A stretch of DNA of 64,000 bases from an uncultured Pirellulaceae bacterium (GTDB taxonomy: Bacteria > Planctomycetota > Planctomycetia > Pirellulales > Pirellulaceae), in contig CALKCK010000037.1 in the NCBI GenBank assembly GCA_938083195.1, forward strand, positions 1 to 64,000, read 5' to 3'. Below, in pieces: positions 47,985 to 56,322 of the stretch (the stretch's first letter is position 1; every line of letters starts with the position of its first letter). A model generated the notes under the pieces. The model was not told where the DNA came from and searched no databases. It saw only the letters and a program-made list of their open reading frames with translations. The translations under genes and the position numbers were made by a program.

Positions 47985-48032
47985 CGTTACTTTCAGGCAG
48001 TGGGGCAATGGGAATGAACTAAATTCGGTTAG

Positions 48033-50102
48033 CTAGATAAAGACTCTTCGGTTGTAGACAACCCATTCGAGGGTAAGGACGGCGAGGGCGAGAAATGCGA
48101 GGATTGTCCAGAAATCCCGACGAGCAGGTTCACGAGTAGGATTTCCTTTGATCGCTTCGTATCCGAGCATGAGTTCATCGCGAACGGCAATATCACTTTC
48201 CAAACGGTCGAGTAGATTAACGGCAAATAATTGGTCAACTTCAGCGCTTCCTTTTTCGCTTACCGAATAAATCCCTGTTTCTTCCGCTTGATTGTAGACG
48301 AAGCTTTTGTTTGGTTGTTGTTGAAGCGACTGTTGCTTGCCTTGTGGGTTTTTTATGTCGATTTCATCATAAGGATATCGCGGTTTAATCTTTACGGGTT
48401 TGCCAGGCCGGTTCGTAAGTAGGGAATTAAAACGGGAGCCACTTCCTAAAGTGCGGATGATATTCTGCATGAAAAAGGGGAAACTAGGTTTCTTGTGCCA
48501 GTCTGTGTTGTAGGGAGTATCCCCATCCTCTTCATATAAAATCATCGGAAATCCAATCACGATGTCTTCAAATCCCGATCGCGGACCGATCGCAATGATA
48601 GATCCGTCAATGGACTCGACTAAATTCGTACTGCCTTTTGGCCCTTTAATGATTTGTCCATTAAGAATCGAAACGCTTTGCATCTGTACATCAAACATGA
48701 TCGGATGCGAGTTGTTTGTGTAAATGATGGGTGTGATTTCTAAGTCTTTCGTAAACTTCCAATCTTCGCCAGAGGGTAGCGAGGAAAAGAACACGGTGTT
48801 GCAAGCCGGCATTGTCTCGGGAGAGCATTGGTCAAAGATCACTAAATCGTAAATACCAAGTGCCGCATTGGTTTGATAGTCTTTTTCTTTAAGAAAGCTT
48901 CGTTCAACAAATGTAACCTTTGCAATCTTCTTAAGGCGGTCAGTCGAACTGGCAAGTTTTAGCGCGGGGTTATAATCTGTAACTACCAAAACGTTCGTCA
49001 GTCGAGAGGGATTGAGAACGCAATAGGCTTCATTGTCGAGGAGGTATTCATCCGCTTCATCGATCTTAAATCGAATGGGAGCCGCTGATTCAAGAACCCC
49101 TGCCACGGAAGTCAGGTCGAATTTGAGGGATAGTCCGCCGGGGGGAGACTGGTCGATATCGGCGAGTCGGTCATTTGATCCCAGGGACATGTTAGATTCA
49201 GAAATTTCTCGACCTGGAACTGTGACGGTGTCTGCGTCGGTTAATTGGTCACCAATGAATAATGAAACCCCCACAGTTTTGGGTTCAAATCCTGAGTTTT
49301 GCAACCGCACGAACGCCTCGATCGTGCCCCCTGTATCCAACTGGTCATTTACTGAGAATGTCGTAATCCCAACGTTGCTCGCTGGGGCCACCGCTCCCAC
49401 GGGTTGGTAGACAGCCGTCAATTCTCCCGGAGCATATTTGTTAACTTTTTTAATTGCGCCATCGCTAAAAATATACATAGTCGCGGCGAGTGCATCGGCG
49501 ACCTGAACGTCGGTATTACTAAATTTATCACTCGTCCGGCCTGGATTAGCCAACCCAGTCGCCGCAATTAAAGCTCGATTGAGATCGCTCCCTTGTTGAG
49601 TCACTTGGATGGACTTTACTTTTCGCTTTAAGACCGATTTGTTTTTAGTGTAGGATTGATCGACGCCCTCGGTATCTGAAAAGCTGATGACCATGGCCGC
49701 GTCGGTCGATTTCATGCGGTCAATCAAAGTGTAAATTTGATTTTTTGCATCATCCAACCGCGTGATTCCCGATTCGGTATCAGTCGCACTCATACTTGCT
49801 GATTTATCGACCAGAAAAATGAATCGATCACCGGCTAGTTTTTCACCTTCGCAACCGGGTCTCAAGCAGGCAAGCATGAGGATTAATACGACGAGTAGCT
49901 GAAGCCACATTAGGAGGTTTTTCCGAAGACGCTGCCAAATACTATTGACGTGCATGTCCTCGATGGTTTTGGTCCATAGATAAGTACTGGGGACTTCAAG
50001 CGGTACTCTTCGAAGTTTTAAAAAGTAAAGCGAGAGAATCAAAGGTGGAACTAATCCTAAGATTAGCCACTGATACCACGGCAGCATGTTGAGCAAATTC
50101 AC
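48033..50102 (-). CDS. BatA-type N-terminal domain plus VWA membrane protein (cluster 2)
   Basis: A 689-residue protein. The N-terminal aerotolerance domain with two transmembrane helices (about 10-28 and 62-80, around LKLRRVPLEVPSTYLW) is followed by a VWA domain with metal site DKSAS (in FLVDKSASM), TQQGSDLNRALIAA and a Thr/Asp-bearing TMYIFSDGA. The second half is a beta-rich domain (QLDTGGTIEAFVRLQNSG; NVLVVTDYNPALKLA) that may be a GATase-like Rossmann fold, and a C-terminal transmembrane helix ends the protein. It begins with a GTG that overlaps the DUF58 stop (GTGA). Confidence 0.85.
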   Translation of the reverse strand: MNLLNMLPWYQWLILGLVPPLILSLYFLKLRRVPLEVPSTYLWTKTIEDMHVNSIWQRLRKNLLMWLQLLVVLILMLACLRPGCEGEKLAGDRFIFLVDKSASMSATDTESGITRLDDAKNQIYTLIDRMKSTDAAMVISFSDTEGVDQSYTKNKSVLKRKVKSIQVTQQGSDLNRALIAATGLANPGRTSDKFSNTDVQVADALAATMYIFSDGAIKKVNKYAPGELTAVYQPVGAVAPASNVGITTFSVNDQLDTGGTIEAFVRLQNSGFEPKTVGVSLFIGDQLTDADTVTVPGREISESNMSLGSNDRLADIDQSPPGGLSLKFDLTSVAGVLESAAPIRFKIDEADEYLLDNEAYCVLNPSRLTNVLVVTDYNPALKLASSTDRLKKIAKVTFVERSFLKEKDYQTNAALGIYDLVIFDQCSPETMPACNTVFFSSLPSGEDWKFTKDLEITPIIYTNNSHPIMFDVQMQSVSILNGQIIKGPKGSTNLVESIDGSIIAIGPRSGFEDIVIGFPMILYEEDGDTPYNTDWHKKPSFPFFMQNIIRTLGSGSRFNSLLTNRPGKPVKIKPRYPYDEIDIKNPQGKQQSLQQQPNKSFVYNQAEETGIYSVSEKGSAEVDQLFAVNLLDRLESDIAVRDELMLGYEAIKGNPTREPARRDFWTILAFLALAVLTLEWVVYNRRVFI

Positions 50103-51013
50103 CGAACCAAACCCCGCTGTCGAAGGTAACGGGAAACGAGACGGTCGACCGATCGTTCGGTGCTGGTCATGGTGTAGACGATCCCACGGCGAGAACTGAA
50201 GTCTCGTGCCTGTTCGATAAATGCTGCCAATGTCTGCTTGTATCGATCGATGAGTCGCTGGCTGACACTAACCTCTGCAATGTCCTGATCTTCACAGTCG
50301 ACCAGTTTAAGGTCACCGTTGATGTCGGGATCGATTTCTTCTTGGGACAATACATGAATCAGATAAATGTCGAGATCTCTGGCAACCAGATACTTGAGCG
50401 CTTCTTCGTATCCTGATTTGTCCATTAAGTCGGTGATTAATACAAGAATTCCTTTGCCTGTATTTCGTAAGCAAAATGCTTTCACCGCCTCTGTCATAGA
50501 AACCGTCGATTGCGATTCCATCCGCTCGAGGTGATCGACCAGTTGCCAAAGACTCGACCGACCACGAAGTGTAGGAGCATTGCTGTTTCGAGATCCATCA
50601 AGAGCTTCGATTTTGACTCGATCGGCTCGGCAGAGGCCAATGTACCCGAGTGCCCCGGCAAGTTGTTTGGCATATTGGAATTTGGTTGGGCTGCCAAATT
50701 GCATAGACGGACTGACGTCGATTAAAGTGTAAAAGTGGAGATCCTCTTCTTCCATGAATAATTTCAGGAATAATTTATCGAGGCGGGCGTACATGTTCCA
50801 GTCGATAAACCGCAGATCGTCACCCGCGACGTAGTTTCTGAAATCTGCAAATTCAACGCTTTGTCCTTTGCGTTTGCTGCGGCGTTCACCTTTCATCCGT
50901 CCACGAAATATCTTACGACTGACGAGCTCCATTCGCTCCAGTTGGGCGAGAAGAGCAGGGCTTAAGAGTGGTTCGTCTTGCGGATTCTTTTTTGAAGGGG
51001 CTACTTTGGCCAT
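50099..51013 (-). CDS. DUF58 protein (cluster 2)
   Basis: A 304-residue soluble protein. The DUF58 signature is FRNYVAGDDLRFIDWNMYARLDK at about 57-79, followed by the metal-site-like TLIDVSPSM. Its neighbours are MoxR upstream (45 bases) and the BatA-VWA gene downstream (overlap). The protein differs from its cluster 1 counterpart in the signature (DDLRFIDW versus DPVRSIDW), so the two are separate lineages and not a recent duplication. Confidence 0.9.
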   Translation of the reverse strand: MAKVAPSKKNPQDEPLLSPALLAQLERMELVSRKIFRGRMKGERRSKRKGQSVEFADFRNYVAGDDLRFIDWNMYARLDKLFLKLFMEEEDLHFYTLIDVSPSMQFGSPTKFQYAKQLAGALGYIGLCRADRVKIEALDGSRNSNAPTLRGRSSLWQLVDHLERMESQSTVSMTEAVKAFCLRNTGKGILVLITDLMDKSGYEEALKYLVARDLDIYLIHVLSQEEIDPDINGDLKLVDCEDQDIAEVSVSQRLIDRYKQTLAAFIEQARDFSSRRGIVYTMTSTERSVDRLVSRYLRQRGLVR

Positions 51014-51058
51014 AGTTTTCCGATGATCTAAGTGCGAAGCGTACTTCGAAAAGGGTGG

Positions 51059-52063
51059 TTAATCGTCAAGTTTTTGTGGTACTTGATCGAGGATTTCAAG
51101 AAGGACTTGATCCGACGTGATGCCTTCTGCTTGAGCTTCGAAGTTGGGAACAACACGATGCCGCATGGCGGGTAAATAGGCTCGTCGAATGTCTTCAAAG
51201 CTTACATTGAAACGTCCAGCCAATAGCGCGCGGACTTTGGATGCTAAGGCAACGGTCTGGGCACCACGGGGACTCGCACCCCAGCGAAGGTAATCGTTAG
51301 TCACTTTCGGGGCAAATTCGCCTTCTGGATGGGTGGCCAAGTTTAATCTGACGATATAGTCCTGAAGATGATCCGCCAGAATCACTTTTCGAACCAGTTG
51401 TTGCCATTCCTGAATCTCACGACCATCCATGACGGTGTCGGGTGTGATGGAGATTCCTTTAGTCGTTCGATCAAGAATCGTGGCCAGCTCTTCGCGATTG
51501 GAATAGCCAACGACGAGCTTAAATAGGAAACGATCTAACTGAGCCTCGGGAAGCGGATAAGTTCCCTCCTGCTCGATCGGGTTTTGTGTGGCCAGAACAA
51601 AGAACGGTTTGTCGAGAACGTAGCAGTTTCCTGCGACGGTAACGGTGCCTTCCTGCATGGTTTCGAGCATGGCAGATTGGGTTTTAGGGGTGGCACGATT
51701 AATTTCATCCGCCAGACAGATCTGTGTAAAGATAGGTCCTTTTTGGAATTGGAATTCACGTCCTCCCTCGGGTGTTTCGACCACCATGTTGGTCCCGAGA
51801 ATATCGGCGGGCATAAGGTCAGGAGTGAACTGAATGCGATTGGATTGAAGATTAAGTGCCTTCGAGAGCGTCGAAACTAATAGAGTTTTCCCCAAGCCCG
51901 GTGCACCTTCGAGAAGGCAATGACCGCCAATCATCATACAGGTCAAAACACCGTGAATGATCTCGTCATGCCCAACGATAACTTTTCCGATTTCATCTTT
52001 GATTTGCTGGTAGCGTTCGCGGAATTTTTCGGCTTGTTCTTGGAATTGCAATTCGTCGTTCAT
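51059..52063 (-). CDS. MoxR-family AAA+ ATPase (cluster 2)
   Basis: A 334-residue ATPase. Walker A GAPGLGKT, then TPDLMPADILGTNMV, Walker B CLADEINRA, sensor 1 ATQNPIEQ, PEAQLDRFLF, and the lid LRWGASPRGAQTVALASKVRALL. Unlike cluster 1 (GVPGLAKT) it has the classical GKT in the P-loop. It is second in its operon, after the large VWA/GATase-like gene. Confidence 0.94.
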   Translation of the reverse strand: MNDELQFQEQAEKFRERYQQIKDEIGKVIVGHDEIIHGVLTCMMIGGHCLLEGAPGLGKTLLVSTLSKALNLQSNRIQFTPDLMPADILGTNMVVETPEGGREFQFQKGPIFTQICLADEINRATPKTQSAMLETMQEGTVTVAGNCYVLDKPFFVLATQNPIEQEGTYPLPEAQLDRFLFKLVVGYSNREELATILDRTTKGISITPDTVMDGREIQEWQQLVRKVILADHLQDYIVRLNLATHPEGEFAPKVTNDYLRWGASPRGAQTVALASKVRALLAGRFNVSFEDIRRAYLPAMRHRVVPNFEAQAEGITSDQVLLEILDQVPQKLDD

Positions 52064-52147
52064 AGTTTTCAGATTTCCTGAGAGCTAAATTTAAATGTCT
52101 GGTGGGGTGTATAATTAAAGCGTGTGACAGCCTTGTGGGCCGAAAAC

Positions 52148-55100
52148 TTATTTATCTGTTTTTCGCTGCTGATGTTTTACTTTTCTTTTGGCATCGAGCA
52201 GGCGAGATGTGTAGGAATTCGATTCATCCGCATCGAGTTTGTCACGGTGAATTTTTGGCGGCATTGCCGGTGTCTTTTCGATTTCACTAGCTATGATTTC
52301 ATCAAGCTTTTTACTGCCGCTGACGTTGGTTTCGTTTTCGGGGACGAATTTTGTCGTCGCCCGGCGCGATTCAATTCCTCTTTCGATTTCTGCTTTTCTA
52401 CTTTTTAAACGATCAATGCTTGCTGCAACGGTTTCGGCGCGGCGTCGGAATAGTTTTTGTTTCACCGTTTCGAACCGTTCGGTGAACCAATCGGAAGTTA
52501 CAAAGAAAGATAGGTAAAATGCGACGTACACCGACAGCAGCGCGATGACTGCCGCGATGGTCCACCAATCGACGATTGGCATTTCAACTTTGAATCCACT
52601 TTCTAAGATTGTGGGCACTAAAAGTGCGACGAGTCCAATTGCAGAAAAGACGGCGGCGAAGCAACTGATGATCGCTACCGGAGAGGCCGAGACGCGCCGG
52701 ACAAATACATCGGAAAAGAATGCCGTTCCACAGAGAACCAAAAGCCAAGGCCAGATATCCTGAATTCCGATGGCAGCGGAGAGAGTGGGCCGAAATGTAT
52801 TGGTGGTGAGCGATTCACTCAGCGCCGTTCGTCCCTGCTTATTTAACTCACCTGAGTTGAACCATTCGGCTCGTGGTTCTAGCAAAGGATCGAGAGTGAC
52901 CCCCGGCTTACCGCCTCTTGGCGTCATCTGGCTGAGTGTTTCTAAAAGTGGAATATTTGCTTGTCGATCAGAAAATTCGGTGGAGTACGGGACGTTGATT
53001 CCAGCGTTAAGACGCTCATATCCATCTCCAGGGAAGATAGTGTAGAGGAGGTTTCCAGTTCCCTCGACCGGGTGCTCGGCGACATATCGTCCAGGCCCAA
53101 CTTGATTAAATTCAAGGTTGACTGCCTCTGTCTCAGTAGAATTAGCAGAGTTCTTGATTCCAGTGCCGCTAAGATTCAGGAAGTTAATTAGTTCTTCATT
53201 CTCATCCAAAGCCGTGACTACAATTCTGGCCACTCCGTCCTTTAATTCAGAAGCGACGGAGAAATTCGCGTCCTCGGTAATTGGCCGCATGGAATGCCGC
53301 ACCATTTGCACAAAAAACTTATCGTAGACTTCGGTGTTGAACCACTTAGCGGTCCATTTTTTACCTGCGTCGCTAGTGAATGCGATGGTTCGGCCGTTGC
53401 CATATCTCCACGTAGCGAGCAGCGTCGAATTTTCCCCCCCATCGTTGCCCGGGTCATTTGAAAGTGCAAGTTGCTCTACCAGGTTACTTTTCTTTCGCGT
53501 GGTCATCACATAACCAAGGAAAGGTGGCAGTTGACTTACGTCAATTCCACGAATGATCTCGTGGTCACTTGTTCCCGATACACCGACCACTCGCATCCCA
53601 GACTCAGATTCTTTAATGACCGGCTTGGCGACGCGGCGGGCTTCACGTTGATAAATCTTTGGAAGAGCTTTGGGGTTTTTGACGACATAATATTTCCCGC
53701 CGGTTTGGTTGGCGATTTTTTGGAGCGGGCTGCTGCCTGCAGGGCCATGCGTTCCTACAGCGACGGTCGTGATTTTAATGTTGGCTTTGATGAATTGTTG
53801 AAGGAGGGCTGCCGTTGGTGGCGTTGGATCTCCGTCGCTAATGATGATCACGTGTTTCATGGATGCGTTTACTTTGACAAGTCCATTGAGCATCACTTTC
53901 ATGGGAGCATTGAAATCCGGCATGTCACCGGGTTTCATCCCGTTAATAAACGCAAGCATCTTGTTCCGGTTCCCAAAAATTCGATCGACACCCGTTGGCA
54001 TTTTCCAAAGCCATTTTGGGTTTCCGCCGAAATCACTCCAGTCAATAACACCGCAGTAGTCCATCGGACCAAGGACTTTGACCGCTTCTTCGCCAATTTT
54101 TACCTGCCAATAATTTCCATTGGCCATTTCGGAAGCGTGCATCATTAACGCCAATGCACCAACCGCTGAAACTTTATCGTTTTTGATCTGAAAATCGACT
54201 GGCATCGCTTCTTCCAACGGCGTATTCGACCAACCGCCTGCGCCGAAAGCGCGATCCCCGCCCAGCATCACAATTCCGCATCCCATATGTTCACAGTTGT
54301 CGACTAACATCTGGATTTGGGCATCGCTGAATGACTGGATATCAGCATTTGAGTCATCACTGCCTGCCGCGCGAGGTAAGTTCGCGAGGATAACAGAATC
54401 GTATTGGAGCAATTCAGCTGGTGTTGTGAACAAGCTATCGGATTGAATGACGTCGACTTCGATTGCATTGAGTTGAAGTCGTTCGACAAGATGTAAAAAT
54501 TCACCTGGATGAAAAACGTCTTCTATCAACAAAACTTTTCCTTTGCCGCGAACTTGAGTGAAGGCTGAGGCAGAATTGTTTTGAGAGATTGAATCGTTTT
54601 GTCCTTGATCTGGAACAAAAACAGCTTCGGTCGTATAAACCGCTGAACGGTCTAATTGCGAGGTAAAACCGACGATGGTTTTACCGGGCTCTAGGGTGAT
54701 GTTCTGTTCGTCAACCAGTTCTTCATTTTGGGCAGTTTTTCTGGTGAGTCGCAATTTCCCCGAAACCGTTTCGCCATTAGGGGCTTCGTTGTTGATAACC
54801 ACCCGGGTATCGAACTTTTGCCCCTTTCGGATATCCATTGGAATGACGACTTTTTCAACGGATACTTCGGCACCGGGAATGAGATCAACAGGAACGACAT
54901 CGATTCCAATGCCATCGTCTGCCATTTTTTGAGCTACCTCGATAGCGTCGCCGTTGTTTTGATTTCCATCGGAAATAATAACGACACGGCGCGCGGTATC
55001 CTCAGGAAAGGAGGCTTTTGCCAGTTTCAGCGCTGAGGCTAAGTTCGTAGCGCCGGTTTCGAGTCCAATGTTGGATTCAATTTTTCCAATCGAGGGGATT

Positions 55101-55486
55101 TCTCCGTCATGGGGAGCCGATTCAATTTTTGCATTACCGCCAAAAATAATGACGCCGGCTTTGTCCTGTTTCTGATCTCGACGATGTTGTTTTACTGACT
55201 CATAGGCGAAGTCCAACATCATTTTTCGTTTGGCTACTGAAATACTCTCGCTTTGGTCTAGCAGATAAAGAACAGTTAATCGATCGGTGGAACGTTGCCA
55301 TTTCGCGTCAGCGATTGCAAAAACGAGTAGCCCCACAACCAGTGAGCGGAATGCTAAAGCGAGAATACAACGCCCCCGCCCAAGTCCGGCGAGACTGTTG
55401 TAACTGAAGGCCCACATCACTGGGACAATAATTAGCAGTAATAAAAACCAAGGGCGGTCAAACCCGATTTCGAATCCAAGAGGCAT
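52148..55486 (-). CDS. Large VWA/GATase-like membrane protein heading MoxR cluster 2
   Basis: A 1,112-residue protein. Two N-terminal transmembrane helices (about 12-30 and 42-60) precede a VWA domain (about 70-215; metal-site-like DQSES, then IISDGNQN), a beta sandwich (about 220-310), and a class I glutamine amidotransferase-like Rossmann domain (KGKVLLIEDVFHPGE; SDAQIQMLVDNCEHMGCGIVMLGGDRAFGAGGW) as in many membrane-bound COG5426-type proteins. A second VWA-like strand (HVIIISDGDPTPP) lies inside it. The C-terminus has a further set of transmembrane helices (about 915-1010) and a basic, coiled-coil-like tail. No catalytic Cys of GATase is evident. It heads the operon MoxR, DUF58, VWA, and is probably the membrane scaffold. 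Confidence 0.82.
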   Translation of the reverse strand: MPLGFEIGFDRPWFLLLLIIVPVMWAFSYNSLAGLGRGRCILALAFRSLVVGLLVFAIADAKWQRSTDRLTVLYLLDQSESISVAKRKMMLDFAYESVKQHRRDQKQDKAGVIIFGGNAKIESAPHDGEIPSIGKIESNIGLETGATNLASALKLAKASFPEDTARRVVIISDGNQNNGDAIEVAQKMADDGIGIDVVPVDLIPGAEVSVEKVVIPMDIRKGQKFDTRVVINNEAPNGETVSGKLRLTRKTAQNEELVDEQNITLEPGKTIVGFTSQLDRSAVYTTEAVFVPDQGQNDSISQNNSASAFTQVRGKGKVLLIEDVFHPGEFLHLVERLQLNAIEVDVIQSDSLFTTPAELLQYDSVILANLPRAAGSDDSNADIQSFSDAQIQMLVDNCEHMGCGIVMLGGDRAFGAGGWSNTPLEEAMPVDFQIKNDKVSAVGALALMMHASEMANGNYWQVKIGEEAVKVLGPMDYCGVIDWSDFGGNPKWLWKMPTGVDRIFGNRNKMLAFINGMKPGDMPDFNAPMKVMLNGLVKVNASMKHVIIISDGDPTPPTAALLQQFIKANIKITTVAVGTHGPAGSSPLQKIANQTGGKYYVVKNPKALPKIYQREARRVAKPVIKESESGMRVVGVSGTSDHEIIRGIDVSQLPPFLGYVMTTRKKSNLVEQLALSNDPGNDGGENSTLLATWRYGNGRTIAFTSDAGKKWTAKWFNTEVYDKFFVQMVRHSMRPITEDANFSVASELKDGVARIVVTALDENEELINFLNLSGTGIKNSANSTETEAVNLEFNQVGPGRYVAEHPVEGTGNLLYTIFPGDGYERLNAGINVPYSTEFSDRQANIPLLETLSQMTPRGGKPGVTLDPLLEPRAEWFNSGELNKQGRTALSESLTTNTFRPTLSAAIGIQDIWPWLLVLCGTAFFSDVFVRRVSASPVAIISCFAAVFSAIGLVALLVPTILESGFKVEMPIVDWWTIAAVIALLSVYVAFYLSFFVTSDWFTERFETVKQKLFRRRAETVAASIDRLKSRKAEIERGIESRRATTKFVPENETNVSGSKKLDEIIASEIEKTPAMPPKIHRDKLDADESNSYTSRLLDAKRKVKHQQRKTDK

Positions 55487-55624
55487 TTGTTATTTCATCG
55501 TGAGTAGGATGTGAAATTGTGTTCAAGAATTCTGCTGGCGATAAAAACTTAATTAGTCTTGTTCCGTAATCGCTCGCTAACCTTGCAACAGGATACTGAA
55601 CGATCTGACGTCTCGTTATTTTAA

Positions 55625-55640
55625 AAGGGTCAGGTCCCTT
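55625..55640. repeat. REP-like palindrome AAGGG-TCAGGT-CCCTT
   Basis: AAGGG (55625-55629) and CCCTT (55636-55640) flank TCAGGT. The core GGGTCAGGTCCC resembles short REP elements that are often spread by REP-associated tyrosine transposases in bacterial genomes. Only one copy is seen in the window. Confidence 0.4.
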
Positions 55641-56246
55641 GGAACAAACCCATCCTTCGTTCGATTGGTTTCAAAAGAACGTAAGATAACTAACAACTTT
55701 TCTATCTTTATATCTTGCCCACATCGTGGTTGATTTAGGTTTTGATTCCAGATTCAAAGCTGCCAAATATTATAGCAGTTTGAGAATCAATCGACGAGGT
55801 TCATATTCCAAAGGTGGGGCAGCGTACGAATGTTTTCTCAGTAGCACGCGGGGCACGGTTATTGAACTAGGTAGAGCCGACGCGGTTGGAGGGCGGCTGC
55901 CGATGGAATCCCATGGGCGAGGTGCCATATTTAACGGTATTTCCCACTTTAATAGTCGTGCACACGATTTGTATTGAGCTAATATGGCGTCCAACGGTAA
56001 CGATAAGTAGACGCAACTCGTCAGATGAATCGGCAGAGATAGATTCCTGACCTATCCTATAGAAACGAACCATAATCGTAGTTGAACGCGTATGGTCGTA
56101 TTAGCAGGTGTTGCTCGCTATGACGGGAAAAATTCGTTCACTCCGTGAGCGAGGTTCCAATTGCGATAGCCGATGGCATTCAAGAAACTGACTGGTTGAA
56201 TACAATCGACGGCGTCGGTGGACTAGGAATGCGATCATCGCATTCG

Positions 56247-56276
56247 CTGACATCTTATAAACTGACATCTTTAAAT
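56247..56276 (+). promoter_or_regulatory. 10-bp direct repeat upstream of the metalloprotease gene
   Basis: CTGACATCTT is at 56247-56256 and 56262-56271 with a 15-bp period; the following bases are A/T-rich in both copies. The repeat lies about 50 bases upstream of the start codon, in a promoter or operator position. Confidence 0.4.
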
Positions 56277-56322
56277 TTACTATTACAAACACAAACAGCC
56301 CCAAGTCATCAGGAGTAACTTC

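Larger units (their letters stand above)
55487..56322. other. Long divergent intergenic region with a REP-like hairpin and a direct repeat
   Basis: This 836-base stretch separates the MoxR cluster 2 start (minus) from the metalloprotease gene (plus). It holds a REP-like palindrome (55625-55640) and a 10-bp direct repeat with 15-bp spacing (56247-56271) close to the metalloprotease. Open frames on both strands in 55726-56000 show no resemblance to known proteins; a decayed gene is possible. Confidence 0.45.

Noticed and set aside
55726..55994. Opposed short open frames in the long intergenic region
   Set aside because: They mirror each other, have no ribosome site and resemble nothing known; kept only as a note on the gap.
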